Assembly (NCBI GenBank): GCA_024398835.1
Contig: JAKSIK010000011.1
Coordinates: forward strand, 1-64,000
Length of the DNA: 64,000 bases
DNA from: Fibrobacter sp.
Lineage (GTDB): Bacteria; Fibrobacterota; Fibrobacteria; Fibrobacterales; Fibrobacteraceae
Direction of reading: 5' to 3'
The notes beneath the pieces were generated by a model. That model had not been told where the DNA came from. It searched no databases and saw nothing but the letters and a program-made list of their open reading frames with translations. Made by a program: the position numbers and the translations under genes. Position 1 is the first letter of the stretch. Each line of letters opens with the position of its first letter. Shown here piece after piece: positions 36,768-44,685 of the stretch.

Positions 36768-37689
36768 AATGTTTTTTTAAAACTTCCTCCAATGTAAAAT
36801 TCTCCCTGGTAAAGAAAAACGTCTTTTTCCCCAAATCTTTAAGTGACGCTCCAAAATGATACGCGAAGTTGTCCACAAACAAAAATCGGTCGTGAACCCC
36901 ACAAACAGGCAATACAGAAAGAGGATATTCCTTATATTGCGCATTAAATTTTTGCATATCCAATTTGAAGATAGGGCTATCTGTTTTCGTATATATAGTC
37001 ACAGAAACACCCTCTTTTCGTTTAAGCATCATCGTTAAAACACTCTCATTTACATAGTTATCCACAAGAACAATTTTTTCATTTGCCTTACGAATTAAAT
37101 TGCAAACAAACACATACGCATCAAACTCTTGATTATTATAGAACAATCCTTTTGCCTTAATTTCTCCTCGATCCATTGCCTCAAAAACAGCATCCAATTT
37201 TCGATCGTGGTCTAAAATTTTTGTTTCTTGATTCAAAACAACCTTTTCCATATTGGACAGACGTTTTACCAAGCCTCCGTTTTCTAGCAAATAATGTCGC
37301 ATTTCAACAAAAGCCTTCATTATTTCAATCGAAACTCTGACTGCAGATGAACTATGCAATACCGAAGATAGCATCGCCACTCCCTGTTCAGTAAAAACAT
37401 AGGGCATTTTCTTGACGTGCAATCCACGTTGATTTCCACTATTGTTTAATGTCGCAATTTGCGATTTTAAACACTCCGGGATTTCCAGAGGTGTTAACTG
37501 GAAACAGAATTCCTCTGGGAAGCGTTCAATATTACGCTTGACCTGTTCGTTTATACGTCTTGTTTCTACCCCATAAAGTGCTGCAATGTCTCTATCAAGT
37601 AATACCTGTTTGTCCCGAATAATTTTTATCATCTTCGCAACATCTGAATTCATAAACGAAGTTGACACCTGCATATCATTTTTTGCCAT
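36766..37689 (-). CDS. ORF6N-domain protein with phospholipase-D-like C-terminal motif
   Basis: A 307-residue protein. Residues 15-100 form an ORF6N domain (IIRDKQVLLDRDIAALYGVETRRINEQVKRN, RFPEEFCFQLT, YVFTEQGVAMLSSVL), a DNA-binding fold of phage antirepressors and accessory genes. A short coiled coil follows (about 140-170). The C-terminal part (about 185-300) holds VHDRFLFVD, an HxR(x)4D variant of the phospholipase-D HxK(x)4D motif, and YHFGASLKDLGKK. A single such motif would need dimerisation for catalysis. The gene is clearly AT-richer than rho and next to other accessory genes, suggesting horizontal acquisition. Phage regulation or a nuclease-type defence role are both possible. Confidence 0.8.
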   Translation of the reverse strand: MAKNDMQVSTSFMNSDVAKMIKIIRDKQVLLDRDIAALYGVETRRINEQVKRNIERFPEEFCFQLTPLEIPECLKSQIATLNNSGNQRGLHVKKMPYVFTEQGVAMLSSVLHSSSAVRVSIEIMKAFVEMRHYLLENGGLVKRLSNMEKVVLNQETKILDHDRKLDAVFEAMDRGEIKAKGLFYNNQEFDAYVFVCNLIRKANEKIVLVDNYVNESVLTMMLKRKEGVSVTIYTKTDSPIFKLDMQKFNAQYKEYPLSVLPVCGVHDRFLFVDNFAYHFGASLKDLGKKTFFFTRENFTLEEVLKKH

Positions 37690-37829
37690 TTTATCTCCTA
37701 CATAAAAAAAGACCGTTCTGCCAAACGCAGATACGATCTATAATACCACCCTTTATGGTGCTAGAGATAATATACAAAAAATTGCATTGTATTCATCTAA
37801 AAGTTAGTTTTTCCTATTATTTCTTTATA

Positions 37830-38597
37830 TTATTTATTTGAAAATAAAATTCTTTCTACTTCAAAACGTAATTCACTCTTCCTTGTTTCGTAGAAATGGG
37901 GTTTCCATTTTTTTATTATATCGAATAGCACATTTTTTTGTTCATTTTCCATACGTAATCCAAAATACACCTCTCTAATTTTACCCGGAACAGGGTGTAC
38001 ACCTTCACCACCACAATAAGAAAGCCGGCATTCATGTTCATATTGCCAATCAGAAGCCTTGTATCGAAGAATTGACTCTGGCATTTCTTTTTCAATCTCA
38101 TCAAAATGAAACGATGATGCTGTAGGATATTCATCTTGGCATGCGTATAACACTTCATCAAGATGATATTCAGAAATACGATAAGGGTGCTTTCTGAATG
38201 TTGCAAAAGAATTTTCAATTTTACAACCTTCATGTAAAGGATTTTTAAATTCAAATCCTAAACAAAAGCCTTTAAATTTATCCGCATAATGCGCCCACAT
38301 CAGCGTATTCTTCCAATGCGGCGTAAAACAAATTATTCCCATTTTTTGAACATTTGTCTTACTTTCCTCTACAGCAGCATCCCAACTAATACCATAATTT
38401 TTTTCTAAACTCGTTGGTAACATTCTAAAATCACAATCAAAAGGGTCATTAAATTTCGTTGGGGACGAAAAATACAAGCCTCCACAAGTTAGAGGCCCTA
38501 ATGAATTTGCATTATAAGAGAAAAATCGATAAAGTATTATTTTATCAGATTTTTCACCAGAACGTTTTAGCCAACCTCTTTTATAGTCGAAAACCAT
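37830..38597 (-). CDS. DUF2971-family protein
   Basis: A 255-residue cytoplasmic protein matching the DUF2971 family. LYRFFSYNANSL near the start, GGLYFSSPTKFNDPFDCDF (typical F-NDPFD block), CFTPHWKNTLMWAHYADKFKGFCLGFE, and KASDWQYEHECRLSY are all as expected. The biochemical function of the family is not established, though members often sit in accessory or defence regions. It is AT-rich, follows the FISUMP lipoprotein gene by 12 nt in the same direction, and lies 140 nt upstream of the ORF6N gene. Confidence 0.82.
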   Translation of the reverse strand: MVFDYKRGWLKRSGEKSDKIILYRFFSYNANSLGPLTCGGLYFSSPTKFNDPFDCDFRMLPTSLEKNYGISWDAAVEESKTNVQKMGIICFTPHWKNTLMWAHYADKFKGFCLGFEFKNPLHEGCKIENSFATFRKHPYRISEYHLDEVLYACQDEYPTASSFHFDEIEKEMPESILRYKASDWQYEHECRLSYCGGEGVHPVPGKIREVYFGLRMENEQKNVLFDIIKKWKPHFYETRKSELRFEVERILFSNK

Positions 38598-38609
38598 ATG
38601 TTAAAGTTT

Positions 38610-39650
38610 TTAGTCCTTTATACAACGGACAGGTCTGAGTACATCAGTATCTTCTCCACCAATCGAAGAATGGTCATCAAAGGGACGCATATTTGCACCA
38701 CAAAAACGCTCTTTATCATACCCATTACCACGTAAAGTTGCATGAGAAGAACACCAAAAACGAGCTGTTGCGTATTCATCATCTAATTTTTTGTAATATG
38801 AGCCCGACGCAATCGCAATATTACACGTTAAATCATCACGAGAATCTCTTCCATGACACAAAGTGAGTGCTCCCAAAGGAAATGCATCGAAGCCATATTG
38901 ATTCAATGATGTTGAAACCAATTTTTTTGCAACGTTTTTCCAATCATTTCCCCATACGCCTTCATATTCTTCCCCAATGACTCCTCCTACGAAATCATAT
39001 AGGACACTCCATTCCGTTTCACTCGGCAAATGCCATCCTGATGGGCAAACACCCCGAATACTCCCCTCTGTAGGACAAGTCCCACCATCACCACATCCAA
39101 ACGCATCCTCTGAAAATAATCCTACACTATCCATAGCCGCACTAATCAAATAAAATCTTCCATATTTTTCACAATATTCAGGACTGTTCTCTATGCAAGT
39201 GCTACTAGAGTCTAATTCGGCCGTGCGTTGTGTATAAGCGTAGTTCAAATTCTCAGCCATCCACCACTGTTCACCAATTTTTACCGTGCGATAAATCTGA
39301 CCATCTCGATTATCTGTAAGTGAACCATATTCACAATTCTTGCAAAGCGAAGCAGTCAAATCTTCCGAGCTAGAAGATTTACTTTCTGAGGAATGCTCCT
39401 GATTTTCATCGCCATCAAAATTATTTTCCACAAGTATTTTCCACTCACGATTATTACAAACATAATAAGCATTCTCATCTTCAACAAATACGGATTGTCT
39501 ATCATTGTAAGCATTACAGGACCCTAACTCATAGGCACTAGAAACCTTAAATGACTGAGATTGTTCATCGGAAGAACTAGACGAATTATCGTCTCCGCAC
39601 CCCACATACAGCATGCTGGCTCCAGCCACCGCAATCATCCACTTTTTCAT
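38610..39650 (-). CDS. FISUMP-domain lipoprotein
   Basis: Second lipoprotein of the Fibrobacter paralogous family, 346 residues from ATG at 39650. That start gives a proper signal (MKKWMIAVAGASMLYVGC) with the lipid Cys at about 18; an upstream in-frame start adds 22 atypical residues. A serine-rich spacer and a segment with spaced cysteines come first. The FISUMP domain then follows: YGSLTDNRDGQIYRTVKIG, QWWMAENLNYAY, GVCPSGWHLPSETEWSVLYDFVGG and a terminal VLRPVRCIKD. It is AT-richer than the first copy. Function unknown. Confidence 0.88.
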   Translation of the reverse strand: MKKWMIAVAGASMLYVGCGDDNSSSSSDEQSQSFKVSSAYELGSCNAYNDRQSVFVEDENAYYVCNNREWKILVENNFDGDENQEHSSESKSSSSEDLTASLCKNCEYGSLTDNRDGQIYRTVKIGEQWWMAENLNYAYTQRTAELDSSSTCIENSPEYCEKYGRFYLISAAMDSVGLFSEDAFGCGDGGTCPTEGSIRGVCPSGWHLPSETEWSVLYDFVGGVIGEEYEGVWGNDWKNVAKKLVSTSLNQYGFDAFPLGALTLCHGRDSRDDLTCNIAIASGSYYKKLDDEYATARFWCSSHATLRGNGYDKERFCGANMRPFDDHSSIGGEDTDVLRPVRCIKD

Positions 39651-40076
39651 TGTTCCCGCCTTTCTGCCCAGAGCAGTTTTGTGAGCAGCAAACTTATTCA
39701 ATACGGCGAGAAACAAAAAGGTATGGTGTCGCTCGGCTTATGCATCGGAGGCTCTGGTAAACCTGCTACCTTAAGCACAACGGAATATGCCCGTCAATTA
39801 GACAAGACAAAACCGTGGGCAAACGCCCAACGACCCACACCCGATCGGTGTGAGCGTTCGTCCCATTCCCAAGGTAGCCGAGCATCAGCCCGAAGAAATT
39901 TTACCAGAATTTCCGATGCGGGAACAAGAGTACTACTCTAATTCTATATGTTATCTAAAATATAACTTCTAACAACATCATTTGAATATAAAAGCAGATT
40001 CCGCACTGAAAAAAACGAATAAAAAAGCCAAATCTTCCCTATTTTGTTAAATTCATGCAAAACAAAGGGTAACAAA
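39651..40076. other. 426-nt gene-free stretch
   Basis: Holds the promoter-like box of the FISUMP gene (39689-39696) and the proC leader. Around 39815-39855 two small hairpins are visible (GGGC/GCCC, and CACACC/GGTGTG at 39836-39852). A 73-codon open frame there has no start signal or recognisable product. It may be remnant or structured RNA; I see no supported gene. Confidence 0.4.
39689..39696 (-). promoter_or_regulatory. TAnnTTTG promoter-like box for second FISUMP lipoprotein
   Basis: The minus strand reads TAAGTTTG, 38 nt upstream of the ATG at 39650. This supports the shorter start, because the longer one would begin only about 5 codons upstream of the box. Confidence 0.5.
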
Positions 40077-40883
40077 ATGGCAAACAAAATCTTTTTTGCC
40101 GGTGTAGGCAATATGGGCGGAGCCATTCTCCGCGGGCTTTTGAACGCTGGCACTGCTGCAAACAGCATCTTCTTCTTTGACCCGAACGACAAGGCTGCAG
40201 AAGCCACCGCCAAGTTGGGCGCTGTTCGCGTGAAGAGTTTTGCCGAAGGTTTGAAGAAGGCTGACGTCACTTTCCTCTGCGTAAAGCCCCAGATTTTCAA
40301 GGTGGTTGGCGCCGAATGGAAGAAGGCAGTGGCCGCCAATAAGGGCGTGAAGACTTTCATCAGCATCATGGCGGGCGTTACCCGCAAGGCTCTGACGGAC
40401 GTGCTCGGCGCAAAAAATCAGGTTCTCCGCGTGATGCCGAACCTGCCGCTTACAGTGGGCAGGGGCACGGTGGCGCTTGCCACCGACGGCGTCTCTGAAG
40501 CAACCCTCGCCCTGGCGGAATCCATTTTCGGAAACATCGGCGTTACCTGCCGCGTGCTGGAATCCAACATGGACGCCGTCACCGGACTTTCCGGTAGTGC
40601 CCCCGCCTACGTCTTCGAGTTCATCGAAGCCCTCACCCGCGGCGGTGTGCGTTGCGGTCTCTCTCGGGATGTGGCGCTGAAACTCGCCCTCGGCACCATT
40701 GAAGGCAGCGTGGAACTGGCAAAGCAATCCGGCAAGAGCCCCAGTGACCTCTGCGCCATGGTCTGCTCCCCTGCAGGCACCACGATTGCTGGCGTCAAGG
40801 CTCTGGAAGATGGCGGTTTCCGTGCCTCCGTCATTAACGCCATCGAAGCCGGCACCAACCGCAGCAAAGAGTTGGGTAAATAA
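40077..40883 (+). CDS. proC: Pyrroline-5-carboxylate reductase
   Basis: Reduces pyrroline-5-carboxylate to proline with NAD(P)H in the cytoplasm. The protein has 268 residues from the ATG at 40077, which sits after AAAGGG. The nucleotide-binding GVGNMGGAIL lies at residues 9-18, CVKPQ near 62, MPNLPL near 124, and the C-terminal signature AVTGLSGSAPAYVFEFIEAL, with AMVCSPAGTTIAGVKALE close to the end. It stands alone; no proA or proB is adjacent. Confidence 0.95.
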   Translation: MANKIFFAGVGNMGGAILRGLLNAGTAANSIFFFDPNDKAAEATAKLGAVRVKSFAEGLKKADVTFLCVKPQIFKVVGAEWKKAVAANKGVKTFISIMAGVTRKALTDVLGAKNQVLRVMPNLPLTVGRGTVALATDGVSEATLALAESIFGNIGVTCRVLESNMDAVTGLSGSAPAYVFEFIEALTRGGVRCGLSRDVALKLALGTIEGSVELAKQSGKSPSDLCAMVCSPAGTTIAGVKALEDGGFRASVINAIEAGTNRSKELGK

Positions 40884-40902
40884 TTTGCAGGGCAAATTAT
40901 TT
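40878..40902. other. 11-bp hairpin over the proC stop
   Basis: AAATAATTTGC and GCAAATTATTT form a perfect stem around AGG. It starts inside the proC stop region. It may be an AT-rich terminator or mRNA-stabilising hairpin, though no T tract follows on the plus strand. Confidence 0.55.
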
Positions 40903-41008
40903 ACAATGCAGAATGATGAATGCAGAATGCAGAATTACATCTGGCAGAGCGTCTCGTCAGCAACCTAATTCTTAATTGTGAATTTTGAATTGTAAATTAT
41001 AAATTGTC
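40903..41008. repeat. Short AT-rich tandem word repeats
   Basis: ATGCAGAATGATGAATGCAG and related words recur just after proC. Nearer the next gene are AATTCTTAATTGTGAATTTT and further AAATT/AATTG words. It looks like slipped or miniature repeat sequence. No gene is seen. Confidence 0.5.
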
Positions 41009-42340
41009 ATGTTTTCCATCGATTTTTTCACGAAAGAAACCGCCACATCCTCCTTTGTGCAAGATGTGCTTTCTTCCGTGAACTACGATTTGGAAATTCA
41101 TACCGAAAGCTACCCCCGACGTAAATCAGCCAATAAAATCCAAACCTCCCCCATCGTCATTTGGGATTTGGATTCCTTCCCTGAGGAAAGCGCCTCCGCG
41201 CTCTTGCTCCTCCGCGAAGAAAATCCAGGCTCCATGATTCTCGCCTACGCGAAAAATCCGGAGCCCTACACCAGCCGCCCCGAAAAACTTTTCGACATCA
41301 TTCTCTCCACCGAGGCGGTACAACTCCACCTCATGAGCAAAATCTCCAAGCTGCGGGAAATCCTCGCCGCCAGGGAAACCTTCCAGGAGCGCATGAGCCA
41401 TCTGGTGGGGAAAAGCGACGCCATGCAGGGCTTGCGAAAAACGGTGGAACGCGCCATCCTGAACAACGGGCCAGTCCTCATCCAAGGGGAAAGCGGCGTC
41501 GGCAAAGACCTCATCGCCCGCGCCATCGCCTGCATGTACGACAAGTTTGTGGTGGTGAACTGCAGCGCCATTCCCGACGCTCTTTTTGAGAGCGAACTCT
41601 TCGGCCACACCCGCGGAGCCTTCACAGGAGCGCAAAGTGAACGCATCGGGCTTTTTGAAGAAGCTGATGGCGGGGCCATCTTTTTGGATGAGATTGGCGA
41701 CATGCCTCTCCACGCCCAGGTAAAACTTCTTCGCGTCATCCAAAACCATGAAATCCGACCTATTGGGGCCAACAAGACGAAGCATATCGACGTGCGAATT
41801 ATTGCCGCCACCAATCGGGACCTGCGTGAAGAAATTCTAGAGAAGCGCTTCCGCGAAGATCTCTACTACCGCCTCAATGTGATTCCCGTTCATCTTTCGC
41901 CACTGCGGGAACGGAAGGAAGACATCGAGGATTTGGCCAACTACTTCATCAAGCAATACGCCCCTGCCGGCGAGCCCTACAGCCTTTCTCCAGAGGCGCT
42001 GCAAAAACTGCAAGAGCATCACTGGCCAGGCAACATCCGCGAGCTGGAAAACGTCATTCAGCAAGCGCTCTGCTTCAACGACCCAGGCGTGCTACAGCCT
42101 GAAGATTTCAGGATTGATGAATGGAATGAAGTCGCTGCGGGCGAATCTTCCGCCACCTCTCGCGCCGCCAACTACGAAGAGTTCCGCAACCTCCAGCTGG
42201 AAGAGGAACGGGATTACCTCATCAAGCACATCCGCCGGAACAACAAATCCATCAGCAAGACGGCGCAAAAACTGGGAATGCTCCGCACAGCCCTCTACAA
42301 TCGCCTCACCCGTTTGGGCATCGACATCAAAAATATCTGA
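41009..42340 (+). CDS. Sigma-54-dependent transcriptional activator (NtrC family)
   Basis: AAA+ enhancer-binding regulator of 443 residues that would activate sigma-54 RNA polymerase. Residues 1-120 have a receiver-like length but lack a clear phospho-acceptor arrangement ([12 protein letters not shown]), so control by phosphorylation is doubtful. The central domain has Walker A GESGVGKD (160-167), the sigma-54 contact loop GAFTGA (203-208), Walker B [12 protein letters not shown] and the arginine-finger region [20 protein letters not shown]-like. The C-terminus is a Fis-type helix-turn-helix ([24 protein letters not shown]). No histidine kinase is adjacent, and target genes are unknown. Confidence 0.92.
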   Translation: [443 protein letters not shown]

Positions 42341-42370
42341 ACGGACTAAAACCGTTCCACCTTGAAGCCC
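42338..42370. repeat. 33-bp direct repeat, left copy
   Basis: Differs at a single base from 43772-43804. It spans the stop codon of the sigma-54 activator and a duplicated scrap of the TraB-family gene end. The two copies bracket the DUF4143 ATPase gene. Confidence 0.9.
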
Positions 42371-42374
42371 ACGT

Positions 42375-43625
42375 TCAAATATGCAAGCTGGACTCGTCAA
42401 GGAGAAAATCAAAAAGGTTCATGACAACAACGCCATTCTCATCCTGGTGCTTTTTTACAGGGTCGTTCGTGATGATAAACTTTAGAAACGAGTCGTCAAT
42501 CCGTCTAAGCGAATTCAGTTCCTGGCGCCGTTTCTCTTCGGAAGGAATGTGCCACGCGGACTGGATGTAGCAACGCTTGCTTCCCTTATAACAAACAAAG
42601 TCAACCTCAAGTTGCTTACGAACAAGTTTACCAAACTCCTTAACAAAATGCGTCACGACACCCACATCAACAGAAAAGCCGCGAATGCATAATTCGTTAT
42701 AAATCAAGTTTTCTACAAGGTGGGTCGATTCCTGTTGGCGGAAATCCAGCCTGGCGTTGCGGAGGCCCAAATCTTCAAAATAAAACTTAGCGGGAGTATC
42801 TATATAGCGCCTTCCCTTGATGTCGTAGCGTATAGCCTTTTTCACCAGGAACACATCCTGCAAAATTTCAAGATAGGACTTGATGGTGGGTTGAGAAATC
42901 TTGGAATGCTTTACGGACTTGAAGGTGTTCTCCAGTTTCGACGGATTGGTAAACCCGCCTATGGATGATGCGACCACATCAATCAATTCTGCAAGTTCAT
43001 CGCTATTCTTGATTTTATAGCGCTCCTCAATATCAGAAAGATAAGTCTTCTGAAACAGGTTCTTGAGGTAGTCCATCTTGGCACTGTCATCGGGCATATC
43101 GAACAACTTGGGCATACCCCCATAGGTAAGATACTCCGCAAGGCCACTAGCATTGTCACCGGCAAAAGCCGACATGAACTCGCGAAAACTCAGGGGGGAA
43201 ATCTTTATTTCTTCGCCGCGACCCCTGAATTCAGTTGCCACATCCCTTGAGAGGAACCTGGAGTTGGAACCCGTCACATAGATATCCACGTTACTTTTTT
43301 TCAGGTAACTGTTAAGGACATCTTCAAATTCATCCACCAATTGGACCTCATCCAAAAGCACATAGTACATGTTCTTGTCCACAATACGGCTATCAATAAA
43401 GGCCATGAGGGCATCCGGATTACGAAGATCCTTGTTATGGCGGTCTTCCAAATCAACCTTGACGATATGGTCCCTGGAGACACCCGAAATCTCAAGGTAA
43501 TTACAGAACAGTTCAAAAAGCAGGTAAGATTTTCCACAGCGGCGAACCCCAGTGACAATCTTAATCATCCCGTTATGCCTGCTAGAAATCAGGCGCTTTA
43601 GATACAAGTCTCTGCTTATTCTCAT
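42375..43625 (-). CDS. AAA ATPase with DUF4143 domain
   Basis: A 416-residue P-loop ATPase of the AAA_14/DUF4143 type. Walker A is GVRRCGKS (26-33), Walker B YYVLLDEVQ, followed by VTGSNSRFLSRD with sensor-like residues and an arginine-rich loop. The C-terminal DUF4143 half (about 200-380) ends with FGKLVRKQLEVDFVCYKGSKRCYIQSAW, a restriction-endonuclease-like D...E/QxxK-style arrangement often seen in this family. Such genes are numerous, mobile-looking and of unknown function. This one lies between 33-bp direct repeats and interrupts the gap between two unrelated genes. A TATATTTG box lies 37 nt upstream. Confidence 0.88.
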   Translation of the reverse strand: MRISRDLYLKRLISSRHNGMIKIVTGVRRCGKSYLLFELFCNYLEISGVSRDHIVKVDLEDRHNKDLRNPDALMAFIDSRIVDKNMYYVLLDEVQLVDEFEDVLNSYLKKSNVDIYVTGSNSRFLSRDVATEFRGRGEEIKISPLSFREFMSAFAGDNASGLAEYLTYGGMPKLFDMPDDSAKMDYLKNLFQKTYLSDIEERYKIKNSDELAELIDVVASSIGGFTNPSKLENTFKSVKHSKISQPTIKSYLEILQDVFLVKKAIRYDIKGRRYIDTPAKFYFEDLGLRNARLDFRQQESTHLVENLIYNELCIRGFSVDVGVVTHFVKEFGKLVRKQLEVDFVCYKGSKRCYIQSAWHIPSEEKRRQELNSLRRIDDSFLKFIITNDPVKKHQDENGVVVMNLFDFLLDESSLHI

Positions 43626-43630
43626 ACTTT

Positions 43631-43740
43631 ACTTTTTTGCATATATTGTACTTTTCTAAAGCAAATATACTTAAAAACGAAGGAAAACGCAATAAGTTTA
43701 TTTTAGATTTTTGCATATTTATGCATTTTTCTAAAACACG
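43631..43740. repeat. Imperfect direct repeat upstream of DUF4143 gene
   Basis: TTTTTTGCATATATTGTACT followed by TTTCTAAAGC near 43631-43663 is echoed by GATTTTTGCATATTTATGCA followed by TTTTTCTAAAAC near 43708-43737. It lies in the promoter region and may bind a regulator, or be a trace of local duplication. Confidence 0.5.
43662..43669 (-). promoter_or_regulatory. TAnnTTTG promoter-like box for DUF4143 gene
   Basis: The minus strand reads TATATTTG, 36 nt upstream of the ATG at 43625. Confidence 0.5.
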
Positions 43741-43771
43741 CAGTAATTGTCCACCAACCCATTACTTGTTT

Positions 43772-43804
43772 TGAACGCACTAAAACCGTTCCACCTTGAA
43801 GCCC
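43772..43804. repeat. 33-bp direct repeat, right copy
   Basis: 32 of 33 bases match 42338-42370. It contains the functional last codons and stop of the TraB-family gene. Confidence 0.9.
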
Positions 43805-44685
43805 TTCTGCTTCAAGAGTTCCAGCACGTTTCTCTCATCCAGAACCAGGTGGGCCGTTCCAATGATAATGAAAATGGAGCGATTTTCTTTCAGGAATTGT
43901 CCGATGGATTCCGCCATCTTTTGGTTGCGATTGGAATAGACGTTCTTCTCCATTTCCGCTTCGTACTTTTCATTATCCGGCGAAGTTTCTCCATCGTTCA
44001 TGGCAGCATTCAGCAGCGAATCATTCCCCGTTTTCCAGGCCCGCTTGATTTGCGTTACCATGGAATCCAGATTCGCAATCTCTCGCAACGTAGATTTCAA
44101 ATAGTAAACTCCCAGAGAATCATCTTCCGATTTTCCGGACAATGAACTGATTTGTTCTTCCGCTGTTTCAAGCCCCACAATGGGCATGCCGCGCATCGCC
44201 GCACTATCCAGCATCACAGCGTCAATGCCATAACTGGGGTCTATTCCCGTCCGCTGAATGGCTATGGCGCTTAAGGTCATTGCCGCCATCCAGGGCCGCA
44301 TCATCAAAAGAGTCGCACTCGGAAAGTTCCAAGCTGCACAAATGCTGTCCACCGTTTTCCAAATGTTCTTCTCAATCACGTCGGGCAAGCGCTTTCCCTT
44401 CGGCAAAAGTCCTTGCTTTGCTGATGTTTTTGCAATCTCCGTAGAGATAGAATCATTGGACACATCGATTTCCACCGCCAATTCCGCAGAGGAATCAAAG
44501 GCTTGCTCAATCACTTTCGGCAGCGGATAGAAGGAGGAATCGCCAAAATGGATACTGCCCAAAATCCACACATGGGAATCGCTGTCGCTCACCTTCCAGA
44601 AGAAGTGCTTTCCAGGGTCCGCGGCGCCACACCACACCGCAAACAAAAGCACCATCAGCGCGCAAACGCAGTGCCGATTCTTCAT
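43780..44685 (-). CDS. TraB/GumN-family protein
   Basis: A 301-residue protein with an N-terminal signal sequence (CALMVLLFAVWCGAA). The TraB/GumN fold is indicated by VWILGSIHFGDSSFYPLP with its conserved GxxH, AVEIDVS, SYGIDAVMLDSAAMRGMPIVGLETAEEQ, and the C-terminal IFIIIGTAHLVLDERNVLELLKQKGFKVERF. Family members are thought to be metal-dependent proteases or hydrolases. Export to the periplasm is likely. It overlaps the ABC ATPase gene by 4 nt and is the last gene of the transporter operon, which is an unusual pairing. Confidence 0.9.
   Translation of the reverse strand: MKNRHCVCALMVLLFAVWCGAADPGKHFFWKVSDSDSHVWILGSIHFGDSSFYPLPKVIEQAFDSSAELAVEIDVSNDSISTEIAKTSAKQGLLPKGKRLPDVIEKNIWKTVDSICAAWNFPSATLLMMRPWMAAMTLSAIAIQRTGIDPSYGIDAVMLDSAAMRGMPIVGLETAEEQISSLSGKSEDDSLGVYYLKSTLREIANLDSMVTQIKRAWKTGNDSLLNAAMNDGETSPDNEKYEAEMEKNVYSNRNQKMAESIGQFLKENRSIFIIIGTAHLVLDERNVLELLKQKGFKVERF

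Noticed and set aside
39723..39941. 73-codon frame before proC
   Set aside because: No known domain, no ribosome-binding site; the DNA contains small hairpins and looks non-coding.
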